From positions 124,001 to 188,000 of the forward strand of contig NZ_JAENKO010000002.1 in assembly GCF_016599145.1 (NCBI RefSeq): a DNA stretch of 64,000 bases, in the 5' to 3' direction. Position 1 is the stretch's first letter; each line of letters opens with the position of its first letter. The DNA is from Tomitella cavernea (lineage in GTDB: Bacteria; Actinomycetota; Actinomycetes; Mycobacteriales; Mycobacteriaceae). Shown here one piece after another: positions 35,401 to 43,571 of the stretch. The notes beneath the pieces are model-generated. The model did not search any database. It was not told where the DNA came from and saw nothing but the letters and a program-made list of their open reading frames with translations. A program made the translations under genes and the position numbers.

Positions 35401-38400
35401 CCCAATCGATGTCCTGCGGGAGACGATCGGTCCCGTCCTCACCCGGCAGTCCGTCGTCCCCCGGCAGGCCGGCCTCGCCTCGCACATCGTTCACGTTGGC
35501 GAGGTCGTCCTCGGTGCACAGTCCGCACCGCACGCCGGAATCGACGAGCATGTATTCGATGCGCTGACGCGGATAGCCCGGGTCGACCGGCAGAAAGGCG
35601 GCGCCGCATTTGGCGACCGCCCAGATCCCGACCAGCGCGTCCACAGACCGCCGGATCGCCACCGCGACGAAGGACTCCGGGCCGATTCCGCGCGCGATCA
35701 GCGTCCGCGCCAGTGCGTTCGACCGCTCGTCCAGCGTCCGGTACGTCCACCCGCGCCCGTCCGCGGCGACGGCCTGACCACCGGGGTTCGCCGTCGCCGC
35801 CCGCGTGAGCATAGCGCCCAATGTCGGCGGGACGGAGACTTCCGAGGCCTCCGGGTACTGCGGCGGCTCCGGGGCGCGCATCGGGACGGTTTGACTGCGC
35901 TCATCCCTCGAGAGGATCTCGATCCGGTCCAGCGGAAGTTCGGGCGCACGCACCGCAGCGTCGAGGATCCGGACGAACCGCTCGGCCATCGCAGCGACGG
36001 TCTCCTCGTCGAACAGGCCGTCGTCGTAGGCGAAGGAGCCGCGGATGCCGCCGGCGCCGTCCTCGCCGGTCGGATCGTCCGCCCCCTGTGCTGCGGCAGC
36101 ACCCGGGTCGTCGATGACGACCTCGAGGTCGAACTTGACCGTACCCGTCCGGATCGGCTTCGCCGTCGCCGCAAGTCCTCCCGTCACCAGCCGAGTCGCC
36201 GGCCTGTCCTGCAGCGAGAGCACGGCCTGGAACAGGGTCGGCTCGCGATCCCGCTCGTCCTCCGGGCGGGCGGCGCGCACCTGGTCGACGATCTCCTCGT
36301 ACGGCAGGTCCGCGTGCGACTGCGCCTCGAGGGACGCCTCCCGGGCCGTGTGCAGCAGCGCATCGAAGCCGCGCGCCGGATCGATCGGCGTACGCAGGAC
36401 GAGCGTATTGACGAACATGCCGACGAGCCCGGCCAGGTCACGGTCGGTGCGGCCGGCCACCGGCGTGCCGATGCCGACGTCGACGGCGCCGCTGAGCCGG
36501 TGGACGAGGGCGGCCAGCGCCGCGTGCAGGACCATGAACTGTGTCGTCCCGTGGCGACGTGCGAGTTCCTGCAGCCCGTCGGCCGCCTCCGCGCCGATCC
36601 GGAAATCGACGAGGCCGCCCGTCCCCGTGCGTCGGCCGTCGGACGACGGCGCGGACGGCAGCACATCCTGATCAGCGAGCCCGTCGAGCGCCTCGGCCCA
36701 GTGCGCACGCTGTCGGCACTCACGGCTGTGCGGGTCGTGCGGGTCACCGAGCCTCTCCAGTCGGCGCATCGTGTGATCCGCGAACTGCAGCGGCAGCTCC
36801 TCCCACCCGGGCACCGCACCACGGCTGCGGGCGTCGTACGCCACGGCCAGATCGTGTGCGAGCGGGGTGAGCGACCACCCGTCCGCGGCGATGTGGTGGA
36901 TCGACACGGCGAGCACGTACCGCACGGCTGCCCGGTCCTGCGGATCGCCGACGAGGAACAGAGCGGCGCGCAGCGGACGGTCACGCGCGAGGTCGAACCC
37001 CTCTGCGGCGAAAGCGCACAGGCGCGCGGCGACCGCGTCCTCGGCCACCCTCTCCTCCGGAAGCCGCGCCGCCTGTGCCGGCAGCACCAGCTGGCGCGGC
37101 CCGGCCTCCCCCGACGGATAGACGGTGCGGAGGACCTCGTGCCGCGCCGTCACGTCGGCGAGCGCCGCGCCCAATGCCGCGCGGTCGGGTTCGCCGGCGA
37201 GATCCAGCGCGAACGGGATGTTGTAGTTGCCCGTCCCGGGATCGAGCGAGTTGAGGAACCACAACCGCCGCTGATCCGGCGAGAGCGGGACCACAGCGGG
37301 GCGCGACGGCAGTGCCCCGCCGTCGGCGTGCGGGTGTTCGACGGAGAAGACGACGTCGCCGGGAAGCGCTGCGGCGAATGCTGCGACCGTCGGCGCGTCG
37401 AACACGTCGGCGATCGTCAGCTCGAGGCCGGTCCACGCACGCAGCAGGGCCACGAGCTGCGTCGCCAGCAGCGAGTTGCCGCCGGTGTCGAAGAAGTCGG
37501 CGTCCGCGCCCACCTTCGGCACCTCGAGGATCTCGGCGAAGGCGGCGGCCACGGCCCGTTCCGCCGGTGTCTGCGGCTCCCTGTCGTCGGCGCGCGCACC
37601 GAAAGCCGGTCGCGGCAGCGCCGCACGGTCGAGTTTTCCGTTCGCAGTCACCGGCATCGCGTCGAGGACCACGATCGCCGCGGGGACCATGTACTCGGGA
37701 AGCCGCGCGCGGACCCGCCGGCGAAGGCCGCGCCCGTCCGGCCCGGGCCCGGACGATCCGGCCCTGGTCGCGGCCGGGTCTCCGACGACATGCGCGACGA
37801 TCGCCGCGTGCGCGCCCTCACCGAGCACTGTCGCGACCGCCTGGCCGACGCCGGGCTCGCCGGTCAGCACGGCTTCGATCTCGCCGAGCTCCACGCGCTG
37901 CCCGCGGACCTTGACCTGCGAATCGGTGCGCCCGAGGAAGTCCAGGCGGCCGTCGGACCGCCACCGGGCCAAGTCGCCCGTGCGGTAGAGCCTCCCACCG
38001 CCGCCGAACGGGTCCGCGACGAACGCGCCGGCCGTCAGCGCCGGGCGGCCGGCGTAGCCGCGCGCGAGCTGCGTGCCCGCCAGGTACAGTTCGCCGACGG
38101 CACCGACGGCCGCCGGCCGCAGGGCGGCGTCGAGTACGTAGGTGCGCGTGTTCCATACCGGCGCACCGATCGGGATCGCCTCGCCGGACAGGTCTCCCGG
38201 CAGGCATTCGGTGGCGGTGACGTCGACCGCCGCCTCCGTCGGGCCGTACAGGTTGTGCAGCGCAGCCTCCGACACCGCGCCGAAGTCCCGGACCGTTTTG
38301 GACGGCAGCGCCTCGCCGCTGCAGAAGACCATCCGCAGCGAGGTGCATGCGGCCGCGTGCGGCTCGGCGACGAACGCCGCCAGCATCGACGGCACGAAGT

Positions 38401-40651
38401 GTGCGACAGTCACGCCCGCACGACTGATCAGCCGCGCCAGATAATCCGGGTCCCGGTGCCCGCCGTCGAGCGGCAGGAGCATCGTGGCGCCCGCCTGCAA
38501 CGGCCAGAACAGCTCCCACACAGAGACGTCGAAGGTCATCGGTGTCTTCTGCACGACGGTGTCCTCGGAGCCGAGTACGTACCGGTGCTGCATCCACCGC
38601 AGCCGGTTCGTGATCGCCCGGTGGGTGACGGTGACGCCCTTGGGCCGCCCCGTCGAGCCGGAGGTGAAGATGATGTACGCCGCATCGTCGGGGTGGGGGT
38701 CGCGCAGTTCCGCGCCGCTGCCGTCCGTGCCCGTCCCGAGCAGTGCGCCCGCGCCGTCGATCCGCAGTATCGGCGCGGGTCCGGCCGGGCCGCCGGGTTC
38801 GGGGTTCGCGGGCGGCATCCGCGCCGCCTCCGCCACGTCGTCCGCGAGGTCTGCTGCAGTCAGAACGCAGGCCGGACGTGCCGCGCGCAGGACGTGGGCA
38901 GTGCGTTCGGCCGGATGGGCCGGATCGAGCGGCAGGTACGCCGCACCCGCCTTGACCACCGCGTACACGGCGACGATCGCGGCCACCGATCGCGGCGCGG
39001 CGATCGCCACGGTCGATCCGGGCCCGACGCCCCTCGCGCTCAGCATCCGCGCCAGCCGCTCGGCGCGATCGTCGAACTCCCGATAGGTCAGCGAGTCCGC
39101 ACCCGCCTCGTCGGAGGCGAGGGCGACCCGGTCCGGATACCGCGCCACGGCCGCCCGGAACATTGCGGGAAGCGTCGTCGCCTCGAGTTCGACGTCCGTG
39201 TCGTTCCAGGTCCGGAGAACCAGCCGCCGCTCCGCCTCCCCGGCGATCGGCAGACTGGTGAGCGGTGTCGACGCATCGGCCGTGGCGACGGCGTGCAGCA
39301 ACGAGAAGTACCTGCCGTGGTGATCCTGCAGGTCCCGCGCGTCGTACAGGTTCGGGTTGGCTTCGAAGTCGACGACGGTCCGACTGCCGCCCTGCGTCGG
39401 ATACACGTTGACCGACAGGTCTTCCACCGGCCCGGTCGACAGAATGTGCATAGTCCCCTTGACCGGACCGAAGTCGATGCCGTCGTGGAACATCATGATG
39501 TTGATCAGCGGACCGAGGAATCCCCGTCGCCCGGTGGACGCCCCGGCGTCCCGCATCATGTCCTCGTACCGGTAGCACTGGTGCTGCACGGCGGTCCGGA
39601 GTTCGGCGTTCATCCCATCGACGAGATCGCCGACGGTCGTCTCTGCGCGGAAACACGCCCGCAGCGGGACGATGTTCGACAGCACGCCGCCCGGTCGGCG
39701 CAACTCCCGCGTCGGCCGCGCCGCGACGGGCAGGCTGAGTACCACCTCCGGTTCCCCTGTGATGGAGGCGAGGTAGTACGCCATCGTCGCGGCGATCACC
39801 GATTCCGGACGGATCCCGCGGCCGGCGCACATCCGCACGATCGCCGCGAAGGTTTCGTGCGGCAATGCCGCCCCGGCTCGCAGGCTGGAGGGATCGGCGG
39901 GCGCCGTCCTACCCGCTGCGAGCGTGTGCACCGACGGCAACGGGTCCAGCTTGCCCGCCCAGTGTTCACGGTCGGCGGCCCACTGGTCCGACCGCCGGTA
40001 ATCAGCAGTCTGCTGTTGCACCACCGCCGCACCGGCCGTCTCGAGCGGAGCCGCGTCCTCCCCCGCGATGAGCGCGCCGTACCGCTCCGCCACCCGTTCA
40101 GCCACCTTCATCGCCGAGAATCCGTCGAAGACGATGTGGTGACCGCGGCAGAACCAGATGTAGTGTTCGTCGCCCACACGCAGCAGCGCGTTGCAGACCA
40201 GCCGGTCGCGGACGGCGTCGACGCATTCGGCCGCCCGGGCCCGCATCCACGCCATCGCGGCCGCACGAGGTGCGGCCTCGCCCCGGAAGTCGTACTGCTC
40301 GACGTCCAGCCGAACGTCCCGGTCCACCACCTGGAACGGTTCGCCGTCACGCAGAACGATGCGGGTCTGCGCCGCGTCCACCTCGTCACCGGTCATCCGC
40401 ACCGCGTCGGCCACCGCCTGCGGGTCCACCGCGCCCGGCAGGTCGAGATACTGGGCGATCGTGACCGGCACGTCCGGCGCCAGCAGCTGCGCCTCCCAGA
40501 GGCCACGCTGGGCGTCGGTCAGCGGGTACAGCCGTCCCATCTCAGCGTGCGCACCCGCCCGGCACGCCCCGGCAGCACCGGAGCCCGCTGAATCGGGGCC
40601 GGCGGCACCGGGCTCCTGTGCCTCGCGATCGTGCACGACGTGGCGTTGCAT
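26456..40651 (-). CDS. Nonribosomal peptide synthetase NRPS2 (4 modules + TE)
   Basis: A 4731-aa assembly line with four C-A-PCP modules and a C-terminal thioesterase. Approximate residues: C1 HHIVFDGFS 171, A1 663, PCP1 1060; C2 HHIAADGWS 1255, A2 1793, PCP2 2190; C3 HHIAADGGS 2395, A3 2886, PCP3 3258; C4 HHVAADGAS 3475, A4 3975, PCP4 4365; TE GWSLGG 4523. No epimerization domain. I start it at the ATG at 40651 ([12 protein letters not shown]) because GGAGGGAG sits nine bases upstream; an in-frame ATG at 40684 lacks such a site. The A1 code is the classical serine code. The TE makes this the chain-ending protein. The stop overlaps mbtH. Regulation is not evident: I saw no iron-box in the 203-nt upstream spacer. 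Confidence 0.97.
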   Translation of the reverse strand: MQRHVVHDREAQEPGAAGPDSAGSGAAGACRAGAHAEMGRLYPLTDAQRGLWEAQLLAPDVPVTIAQYLDLPGAVDPQAVADAVRMTGDEVDAAQTRIVLRDGEPFQVVDRDVRLDVEQYDFRGEAAPRAAAMAWMRARAAECVDAVRDRLVCNALLRVGDEHYIWFCRGHHIVFDGFSAMKVAERVAERYGALIAGEDAAPLETAGAAVVQQQTADYRRSDQWAADREHWAGKLDPLPSVHTLAAGRTAPADPSSLRAGAALPHETFAAIVRMCAGRGIRPESVIAATMAYYLASITGEPEVVLSLPVAARPTRELRRPGGVLSNIVPLRACFRAETTVGDLVDGMNAELRTAVQHQCYRYEDMMRDAGASTGRRGFLGPLINIMMFHDGIDFGPVKGTMHILSTGPVEDLSVNVYPTQGGSRTVVDFEANPNLYDARDLQDHHGRYFSLLHAVATADASTPLTSLPIAGEAERRLVLRTWNDTDVELEATTLPAMFRAAVARYPDRVALASDEAGADSLTYREFDDRAERLARMLSARGVGPGSTVAIAAPRSVAAIVAVYAVVKAGAAYLPLDPAHPAERTAHVLRAARPACVLTAADLADDVAEAARMPPANPEPGGPAGPAPILRIDGAGALLGTGTDGSGAELRDPHPDDAAYIIFTSGSTGRPKGVTVTHRAITNRLRWMQHRYVLGSEDTVVQKTPMTFDVSVWELFWPLQAGATMLLPLDGGHRDPDYLARLISRAGVTVAHFVPSMLAAFVAEPHAAACTSLRMVFCSGEALPSKTVRDFGAVSEAALHNLYGPTEAAVDVTATECLPGDLSGEAIPIGAPVWNTRTYVLDAALRPAAVGAVGELYLAGTQLARGYAGRPALTAGAFVADPFGGGGRLYRTGDLARWRSDGRLDFLGRTDSQVKVRGQRVELGEIEAVLTGEPGVGQAVATVLGEGAHAAIVAHVVGDPAATRAGSSGPGPDGRGLRRRVRARLPEYMVPAAIVVLDAMPVTANGKLDRAALPRPAFGARADDREPQTPAERAVAAAFAEILEVPKVGADADFFDTGGNSLLATQLVALLRAWTGLELTIADVFDAPTVAAFAAALPGDVVFSVEHPHADGGALPSRPAVVPLSPDQRRLWFLNSLDPGTGNYNIPFALDLAGEPDRAALGAALADVTARHEVLRTVYPSGEAGPRQLVLPAQAARLPEERVAEDAVAARLCAFAAEGFDLARDRPLRAALFLVGDPQDRAAVRYVLAVSIHHIAADGWSLTPLAHDLAVAYDARSRGAVPGWEELPLQFADHTMRRLERLGDPHDPHSRECRQRAHWAEALDGLADQDVLPSAPSSDGRRTGTGGLVDFRIGAEAADGLQELARRHGTTQFMVLHAALAALVHRLSGAVDVGIGTPVAGRTDRDLAGLVGMFVNTLVLRTPIDPARGFDALLHTAREASLEAQSHADLPYEEIVDQVRAARPEDERDREPTLFQAVLSLQDRPATRLVTGGLAATAKPIRTGTVKFDLEVVIDDPGAAAAQGADDPTGEDGAGGIRGSFAYDDGLFDEETVAAMAERFVRILDAAVRAPELPLDRIEILSRDERSQTVPMRAPEPPQYPEASEVSVPPTLGAMLTRAATANPGGQAVAADGRGWTYRTLDERSNALARTLIARGIGPESFVAVAIRRSVDALVGIWAVAKCGAAFLPVDPGYPRQRIEYMLVDSGVRCGLCTEDDLANVNDVRGEAGLPGDDGLPGEDGTDRLPQDIDWVVVDSVAARDECARVSAAPVRDDELVRPAAPGQPAYLIYTSGSTGLPKGVVVTHRGLVDLADTERRRFAVDGDARVLHFASPSFDASVLEILMAVGSSATLVIAPAGMVGGRELADLLEREQVTHAFITPAALTSLPQRRLPSLKTLVVGGDVCPPGVVADWSPDRKMVNAYGPTEATVAVTVSGPLAPGRGNTIGSAVQGAELLVLDGRMRPVPPGVTGELYLAGPALARGYHRRRALTAERFVANPFGARGTRMYRTGDLVRADRDGRLSFAGRADSQVKVRGFRIEPGEVDAELVTLPGIREARTRVLGRGASARLVSYVLTDAARAAGPAEAEILDALSGRLPGHMVPASVVALPEFPRTASGKLDTTALPQPEITAAGGRTAESAAERLVAEAFARVLDGTTHGTEEAGAPATEEELEDGSGALEVDRSFFALGGNSLLAVQVAERLSAATGTALSVREVFDHPTITALAAVVEGRGAVPDGGLGEPGADRVAGLHERVPLSSAQQQIWLEYRKEPASDKYNIAVAVDLRAASGTDLPVGVGGPDIAALQAAVADLLERHEVLRTVIVDSGLGPAQLVRPVEEVGDVLPVESVTAENRSARVSEAAGRPFDLEREIPFRARLLDGDDGGCVLLLVLHHIAADGGSMEPLARDLTEAYASRGEGRPPRWRPLPVQYRDYTLREQARLGDAADPRSRGAAQLRYWQEKLAGLPAESLPPLDRPRPAGSARHDARGIEVGESRFAIPAAVRVRLAELAQQAGATEFMAVHGLLALLLARMSGSDDVAIGTPVSGRGTEGGERLVGMFANTVALRTVVDPGAGFTGLLRASRSATLEALAHADVPFERVVASCDPPRLAGRHPLFQVALTLEDGEAPAVRLPGLAATTSSVGNAAGKFDLEVRLRPGGGGDLVGTIAFDRALFDESTAGAFGARLARVAAAVADAPGTAVGDVPILSAAERAAATASPPDSEHRTLAEILDDAVRREPDRAAIRDAARSLTYRELDARANRVTRTLLAHGAGPGSPVAIAIPRSVESVLAVWAAARTGAAFVPVDTAYPPERIAHMIEDSGARIGLCGSAAAAPGTTGMRWLAIDDAEAAQPGEVDPARPIEDADLPEPVQPGQVSYMIYTSGTTGRPKGVMVTHAGLAGLVRAQNERYGTSAHSRILHFASPSFDASMLEILLATGAAATLVVAPPDVYGGVELASLLAAEQITHAFITPAALMSVDPAGIDALRVVAVGGDVCPPALVERWAAGGRTVLDAYGPTEATIVATMSGPLAPDADVTIGHPVDGAAAYVLDSRLHAVPDGVTGELYLAGAGLARGYHGRAGLTASRFVAHPWGAPGERLYRTGDLVRRGRGDGALRYLGRVDGQIKVRGHRIETAEVNGALTAHSGVRYAVSMVRDERLLSYVVTEPGTDLREVRDRARAALPRQMMPAAITRVGALPLTVNGKLDVAGLPEPDFDAAVDEYVAPRTEREQQVRDVVGAVLDARRIGVLEDLFDLGLDSLLATRAARDLAEACAVDIPVRALFDNPTVAQLAEWAGQAERRGRAGTTARTEQPGPAGPELLGAAGRDRTGIVPLAPAQHSLWVLERIAEHSASYNIPLAVRLRGALDVSALRGAVHDLIERHEPLRTVLPDSDDGPHQLILDAPDETRVLASHCVGAGEMDETIRRHAVRPFDLTGEAPFRAVLLHSGGAEHTNGNGHTNGNGPGRAVLLLVLHHVAADGASLAPMMRDFAEFYSARAAGRRPRLPALPLRYADHAADLRALLGGAADPSAEARRQLDYWVAELAGAPEESGVPADRPRPPAPSGHGGEVPIPLCGDTMAALRRFARGRRASTFMVLHTALAVLISRVADEPDVTIGTPVAGRDRPGLADLVGMFAGTVALRTVIDRGETFVEALLRVRDRDLDAFGHADIPFEQVVAAVNPARHPARHPLFQVALSVVGAQATGAGLQAAGLPGLDVAVDEVATATTKFDLQVTVRERSDGTVDAALEYATDLFDCNRAHAYARMFASIVEQALDADGDVAVGDIVLVTGPERAATVPLRSACDPASERDAAARLLPDLLTAAVARRGEAPALVQDANTVSYTELDARSSRLARVLIARGARPEIPVAVAVRRSIESVLCLWAVAKTGATFMAIDGDYPPARIERMLADSGARLGVSDARVPGGRAGSVRWMRLDDPAFLRECAAASPDPVRDVDRMEPLHARHPAYLVYTSGSTGTPKGVTVTHAGLANFADEVGERYGIGQDSRTLHFASTSFDAAILEALLAFPSGAAMVIAPADVYGGDELTGLLARQRVSHAFITPAALDTVDPDRVPGLGTVLVGGEALRPDLAERWAAGRVLSNVYGPTETTIVTTMSRPVGDGPITIGGPVRGVEAMVLDRRLHPVPTGVVGELYFAGPGLARGYHRRQALTAGSFVANPFGRPGSRMYRTGDLARLRADRTIEYRGRIDHQVKIRGFRIEPTEVDAVLARHPDVGAAVTVPVSGPGGDTVLVSYVQPASGAGPGETSGPGRVDGMRLDCRLLRDYAAAVLPRHMVPASVQALERIPLTPVGKLDRAALPAAQLQDAGRGRGPGTRLETAICAVFADVLGYGTVGAEDGFFELGGTSLLATRAVAELRVSGLPELRRISPQWLFTDPTPADLARRCSAAQGRDVPEGGPDAAGDAHGADRNAADADALAVLLPIRTGGTRAPLFCVHPAMGLSWGYNGLLEHLGRDRPVYGLQAPNLRGAEELPGSIPRLAERYVAEMRRVAPHGPYHLLGWSLGGLIAHEMATLLAADGEDVATLTMLDSFLPGQRGPEYRAMPSVAELVAELTGAHTVPGAAGADGTIADPDMTIEDAAALLPESGSALADLGIDELRRMYDAYAKGVALAAAFRPDLFEGDVLFVTAARGGPGGPRAFTDWPRHVGGEMREITVDCVHAQMTSPEALAVVGPALEAFLTRGDSLTRNDRATRDAVRHECIAAPTTGGPS
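26530..27340 (-). other. NRPS2 thioesterase domain
   Basis: Type I alpha/beta-hydrolase thioesterase with [13 protein letters not shown], nucleophile serine in GWSLGG (about 27085), an aspartate in MLDSFLP and a late histidine in DCVHAQM. It releases the finished chain by hydrolysis or cyclisation; the sequence does not tell which. Confidence 0.85.
27440..30670 (-). other. NRPS2 module 4: C, A, PCP
   Basis: Condensation domain with [15 protein letters not shown] and HHVAADGAS; a short tandem peptide repeat lies just before the HH motif. A domain with [12 protein letters not shown] and [11 protein letters not shown]; hand-read code D-A-L-F-L-G-V-I-V-K, substrate not assigned. PCP motif [10 protein letters not shown] near 27560 precedes the thioesterase. 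Confidence 0.7.
30264..30299. repeat. 18-bp perfect tandem repeat inside NRPS2
   Basis: Two exact tandem copies of an 18-bp unit (30264-30281 and 30282-30299) encode HTNGNG twice, just N-terminal to the HHVAADG motif of C4. The phase is kept, so the protein gains a short flexible loop. It may vary in copy number by slippage. Confidence 0.85.
30740..33910 (-). other. NRPS2 module 3: C, A, PCP
   Basis: L-C-L condensation domain ([24 protein letters not shown]). A domain with [12 protein letters not shown] and [11 protein letters not shown]; hand-read code D-A-L-F-A-G-A-I-V-K, substrate not assigned. The carrier motif is [10 protein letters not shown] near 30880, with D before the serine. Confidence 0.7.
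33950..37310 (-). other. NRPS2 module 2: C, A, PCP
   Basis: L-C-L condensation domain ([22 protein letters not shown]). A domain with [12 protein letters not shown] and [11 protein letters not shown]; hand-read code D-A-L-F-V-G-A-V-A-K, substrate not assigned. PCP serine in [10 protein letters not shown] near 34085. Between A and PCP lies an acidic Glu/Gly-rich linker (about 34110-34190). Confidence 0.7.
37330..40510 (-). other. NRPS2 module 1: EntF-like C, serine A, PCP
   Basis: The condensation domain has [20 protein letters not shown] and [13 protein letters not shown], the same EntF-like class as the first C of NRPS1. The A domain (FDVSVWELF ... VAHFVPSM ... [10 protein letters not shown] ... 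[13 protein letters not shown]) gives the code D-V-W-H-F-S-L-V-D-K, which is the known serine code of EntF-type enzymes. PCP serine in [10 protein letters not shown] near 37475. An acyl- or aryl-Ser start is possible, but so is acceptance of a peptide from NRPS1. Confidence 0.85.
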
Positions 40652-40836
40652 ACGTGGCTCCCTCCGCGCTGGTCGTCCGGGCACGACGGCGGAGGGCGCA
40701 CTGCGTTCAGCAGCTGCGCACGCGGCGCGCGGCGGCCCCTCGCCGACGAATCGGCTCTCGCGTAGGACTTCGGCGCCGAGCGTCGAGCGGATGGGTCGCG
40801 GCGGAGAACGGGCGGCAACCGCGCCACGTCATACGG

Positions 40837-40852
40837 CCGGTGGAAACCCCGG
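40837..40852 (-). terminator. Possible terminator after tetR
   Basis: A small hairpin with one bulge (CCGGTGG, loop AAA, CCCCGG) starts three bases past the tetR stop. It could end the eight-gene catabolic transcript ahead of NRPS2. It is short and has no U-tract, so the call is weak. Confidence 0.35.
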
Positions 40853-40854
40853 AT

Positions 40855-41490
40855 TCAGGGACGGGAGCGACCGGCGCCGGCGGAATCCAGGGCCGTGTGC
40901 AGCGTATCCGCCCACTGGCGCACGATGCGCTCGCGGCGGGCGGAATCGTCGGTGAGCACGTCCGCCAACCCGAGGCCGCGCGCCATGTCCAGGGTGGCCT
41001 GCACGAGCGTGTGCACCACCGGGTCAGCGTCGTCCGCACCGAGCATCTCGATGGTGGTGCGGTGCGCGTGCCGGCCGAACTTCGCCTCCAGCGGCACGAT
41101 GCGGGCCCGCAGCTGCTCGTCCGCCGCCGCCGCCGTCCACACCTGCAGAGCCGCCTTGAACAGGTTCCCGGTGAAGTGGTCGACCACCCCCTGGACGACG
41201 TGCAGGGTGCGGCTCGGGCCCGCACCGATCTCGGCCGCGCCGCCCCGGAGCTCGGTCATGCGGCCGTCGAACATGTACTCCAGCGCGCCCGTGATGAGGT
41301 CCTCGCGCGTCGGATAGTGGTGCTGTGCGGCCCCCCTCGACACCCCGGCGTGCTCGGCCACCTCCGCCACCGTCGACCCCGCCCAGCCGTGCACGGCGAG
41401 CAGTTCGATCGTCGACTCGAGCAGCCGCTGCCGGGTGGCCCGGCTCCGGTCCTGCTGCGGTTCGCGCACCTCGGAACGACGGCCGGTCAT
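40855..41490 (-). CDS. TetR-family transcriptional regulator
   Basis: DNA-binding repressor, 211 aa. The N-terminal helix-turn-helix is plain (TVAEVAEHAGVSRGAAQHHY, about residues 40-60) and the all-helical C-terminal part is a ligand-binding domain of unknown specificity. The ATG at 41490 has GGGGAGGAG at good spacing. It is the last gene of the catabolic operon, 56 nt after the enoyl-CoA hydratase, and is the likely reader of the 24-bp palindrome at the operon head (51131-51154), sensing perhaps an acyl-CoA intermediate. That link is inferred from position. It could instead control NRPS2, whose start lies 203 nt downstream on the same strand. Confidence 0.92.
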   Translation of the reverse strand: MTGRRSEVREPQQDRSRATRQRLLESTIELLAVHGWAGSTVAEVAEHAGVSRGAAQHHYPTREDLITGALEYMFDGRMTELRGGAAEIGAGPSRTLHVVQGVVDHFTGNLFKAALQVWTAAAADEQLRARIVPLEAKFGRHAHRTTIEMLGADDADPVVHTLVQATLDMARGLGLADVLTDDSARRERIVRQWADTLHTALDSAGAGRSRP

Positions 41491-41546
41491 CCGTACTCTC
41501 CTCCCCGCTTTCGTCCACGCGCACGCGCCCGGACCGGGCCGCGCCG

Positions 41547-42359
41547 TCACTCCGCCCAGGCCGGCGCCCTCTTCTGCAGGAACGCCGTCATGCCCTCGAT
41601 CGCCTCCGGCGTCCCGAACAGCTGCGCGGACCGCTCGCACAGGCGCTCCGCATCGGCGTCGAAGCCGGCCAGCACCGCCCGGGTGAGCAACGCCTTGGAT
41701 TCTGCCAGTCCCTGCGGGGATGCCTTGCGGAGCTCGGCCACCAGCACGTCGATCACCGCGGCCGCGTCGTCGGCGGCCACCGTCACCAGACCCATCGCCT
41801 CGGCGCGCGCCCCGTCGAACTTCTCGCCGGTGAGAAAGTACCGCCCGGCCGCGCGCGAGGTCATCCGGGGCAGCACGGTGAGCGAGATGATCGACGCGGC
41901 GAGCCCCAGGCGCGCCTCTGTGAGCGCGAAGGTGCACCGCGGCCCGGCCACCGCGACGTCGCACGCGCCGACCAGCCCCATGCCGCCCGCCCGCACGTGC
42001 CCGTCGATCAGTCCGATCACGGGCTTGGGGCATTCGAGGATCGCACGCAGCAGGCCCGCCATCGCCTCGGCGGGCGACTCCCCGCCGCCGGCGGCGGTGT
42101 CGGCGTCGGTCGCGGTGTCGTCGCCCCTCCCGCCGGTGGCCGCGCTCAGGTCGGCGCCCGCGCAGAAGGTCCCGCCGGTGTGCGTGAGCACGACCGCCCG
42201 GACCTGCGGGTCGTCCTGTGCCCGCGCCAGCCCCGCCCGGAAGTCGGCGATGAGGCGCGGGGAGAGCGCGTTGCGGTTGTGCGGCGAGTCCAGGATCAGC
42301 GTGGCGCGCACGCCGTCGGTGCCGTAACGGACGAGGGGCCCGTCCTGCTTGTCGGTCAT
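41547..42359 (-). CDS. Enoyl-CoA hydratase/isomerase family protein
   Basis: Crotonase-fold enzyme, 270 aa, that would hydrate the enoyl-CoA made by the neighbouring dehydrogenases or carboxylase. The oxyanion-hole stretches FCAGADL and RAGGMGLVGACD are present, followed by the usual LTGEKFDGARAEAMGLV. A low-complexity Gly/Asp/Ala insertion (GGRGDDTATDADTAAGGG) follows the first oxyanion loop. The ATG at 42359 has AGGAG upstream. It lies 51 nt after the dehydrogenase at 42411-43571 and before tetR. In related operons the equivalent hydrates a 3-methylglutaconyl-type or isohexenyl-glutaconyl-type CoA; the actual substrate is not shown by the sequence. Confidence 0.88.
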   Translation of the reverse strand: MTDKQDGPLVRYGTDGVRATLILDSPHNRNALSPRLIADFRAGLARAQDDPQVRAVVLTHTGGTFCAGADLSAATGGRGDDTATDADTAAGGGESPAEAMAGLLRAILECPKPVIGLIDGHVRAGGMGLVGACDVAVAGPRCTFALTEARLGLAASIISLTVLPRMTSRAAGRYFLTGEKFDGARAEAMGLVTVAADDAAAVIDVLVAELRKASPQGLAESKALLTRAVLAGFDADAERLCERSAQLFGTPEAIEGMTAFLQKRAPAWAE

Positions 42360-42410
42360 CGCTGTGCTCCTAGAATGTCGGTGTGCGAGTGTGGCGCGGC
42401 GCCCGCGTGG

Positions 42411-43571
42411 TCAGTACGACCGCGGCAGGCCCAGGCTGTGCTGCGAGACGAAGTTGAGGATCATCTCGCGGCTCACGGGGGCCACCCGCGCGATGCGCGC
42501 GGCGCCGAGCATCGCGGCCAGACCGTGTTCGGCCGCGAGCCCCCCGCCGCCGTGCGTCTGGATCGCCTGGTCGAGCGCCTTGATGCTCGCCTCCGCCGCG
42601 GCATACTTGGCCATGTTGGCCGCTTCCGCGGCGCCGCCGTCGTCGCCCGAGTCGTAGAGCACCGCGGCCTTCTGCATCATCAGTTTTGCCAGCTCCAGCT
42701 CGATCTTCACCTGCGCGAGCGGGTGCGCGATGCCCTGGTGCGCGCCGATGGGCGCATCCCACACCGCGCGTTCGCGCGCATAGGCCGTGGCCGCGTCGAG
42801 CGCGTAGCGGCCCATGCCCACGGCCATCGCGGCCCCCAGGATGCGCTCGGGGTTGAGCCCGGCGAACAGTTGCATCAGCGCCGCGTCCTCCGCGCCGACG
42901 AGGGCGTCGGCCGGCAGCCGCACGTCATCGAGGAACAAAGTGAACTGGTTGTCGGGCTCGACGATGTCCATCGCCATCGGCCGGGCGGTGAACCCCTCGG
43001 CGCCGGTGGGCACGATGAACAGCGCCGGCTTGAGCCTGCCGGTCCGGTGGTCCTCGGTGCGGGCGACGATGAGCACCGCGTCCGCCTGGTCGACGCCGGA
43101 GATGAAGACCTTGCTGCCGCCGAGCACCCATCCGCCGTCGTCGCGCCGTGCCGTGGTGGTGATGCGGTGGGAGTTCGAACCCGCGTCGGGCTCGGTGATC
43201 CCGAACGCCATCTTCCGGCTGCCGTCCGCCAGGCCCGGCAGCCAGGCGTCCTTCTGCGCGTCGGTGCCGTACTTGCCGATGATGGTGCCGCAGATCGCGG
43301 GCGAGACCACCACCAGCAGCAGTCCGGCGCCCTTGGCCGCGAGCTCCTCCTGCACCAGCGACAGCTCGTAGATGCCCGCTCCGCCGCCGCCATATTCCTC
43401 GGGCAGGTTGACCCCCAGGAAACCCGCCTTGCCCGCCTCGTCCCACAGCTCGGTGAGCGGTTCGCCGCGACGGGCGCGCGGCAGCACGTAGTCGACGTAT
43501 CCGTACCGCGCCGCAAGGCCCGCCACCGCCGCGCGGAGCTGCTTCTGCTCGTCGGTCTCGATGAAACTCAT
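42411..43571 (-). CDS. Acyl-CoA dehydrogenase (second of operon)
   Basis: FAD-dependent alpha,beta-dehydrogenase of acyl-CoA thioesters, 386 aa. Typical blocks are GITEPDAGSNSH (flavin site), GSKVFISGVD and QTHGGGGLAAEHG. The position that carries the catalytic Glu in short-chain enzymes (YEGT) reads VAPVS. A Glu is found in NPERILG instead, the place used by isovaleryl-CoA and long-chain enzymes. The ATG at 43571 overlaps the stop of the carboxylase alpha gene (ATGA) and has AGGAG upstream. It probably acts in the same branched-chain or isoprenoid pathway as its neighbours. Confidence 0.92.
   Translation of the reverse strand: MSFIETDEQKQLRAAVAGLAARYGYVDYVLPRARRGEPLTELWDEAGKAGFLGVNLPEEYGGGGAGIYELSLVQEELAAKGAGLLLVVVSPAICGTIIGKYGTDAQKDAWLPGLADGSRKMAFGITEPDAGSNSHRITTTARRDDGGWVLGGSKVFISGVDQADAVLIVARTEDHRTGRLKPALFIVPTGAEGFTARPMAMDIVEPDNQFTLFLDDVRLPADALVGAEDAALMQLFAGLNPERILGAAMAVGMGRYALDAATAYARERAVWDAPIGAHQGIAHPLAQVKIELELAKLMMQKAAVLYDSGDDGGAAEAANMAKYAAAEASIKALDQAIQTHGGGGLAAEHGLAAMLGAARIARVAPVSREMILNFVSQHSLGLPRSY

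Noticed and set aside
40651-40684. Upstream in-frame ATG of NRPS2 at 40684
   Set aside because: The ATG at 40651 has a near-perfect GGAGGGAG ribosome site at good spacing; the upstream one has none and adds only a basic, non-conserved 11-residue stretch.
40652-40854. Search for an iron-regulator (IdeR/DmdR-like) box before NRPS2
   Set aside because: No TTAGGTTAGG-like palindrome is present here or in 19042-19305, so a siderophore function gets no support from regulation.
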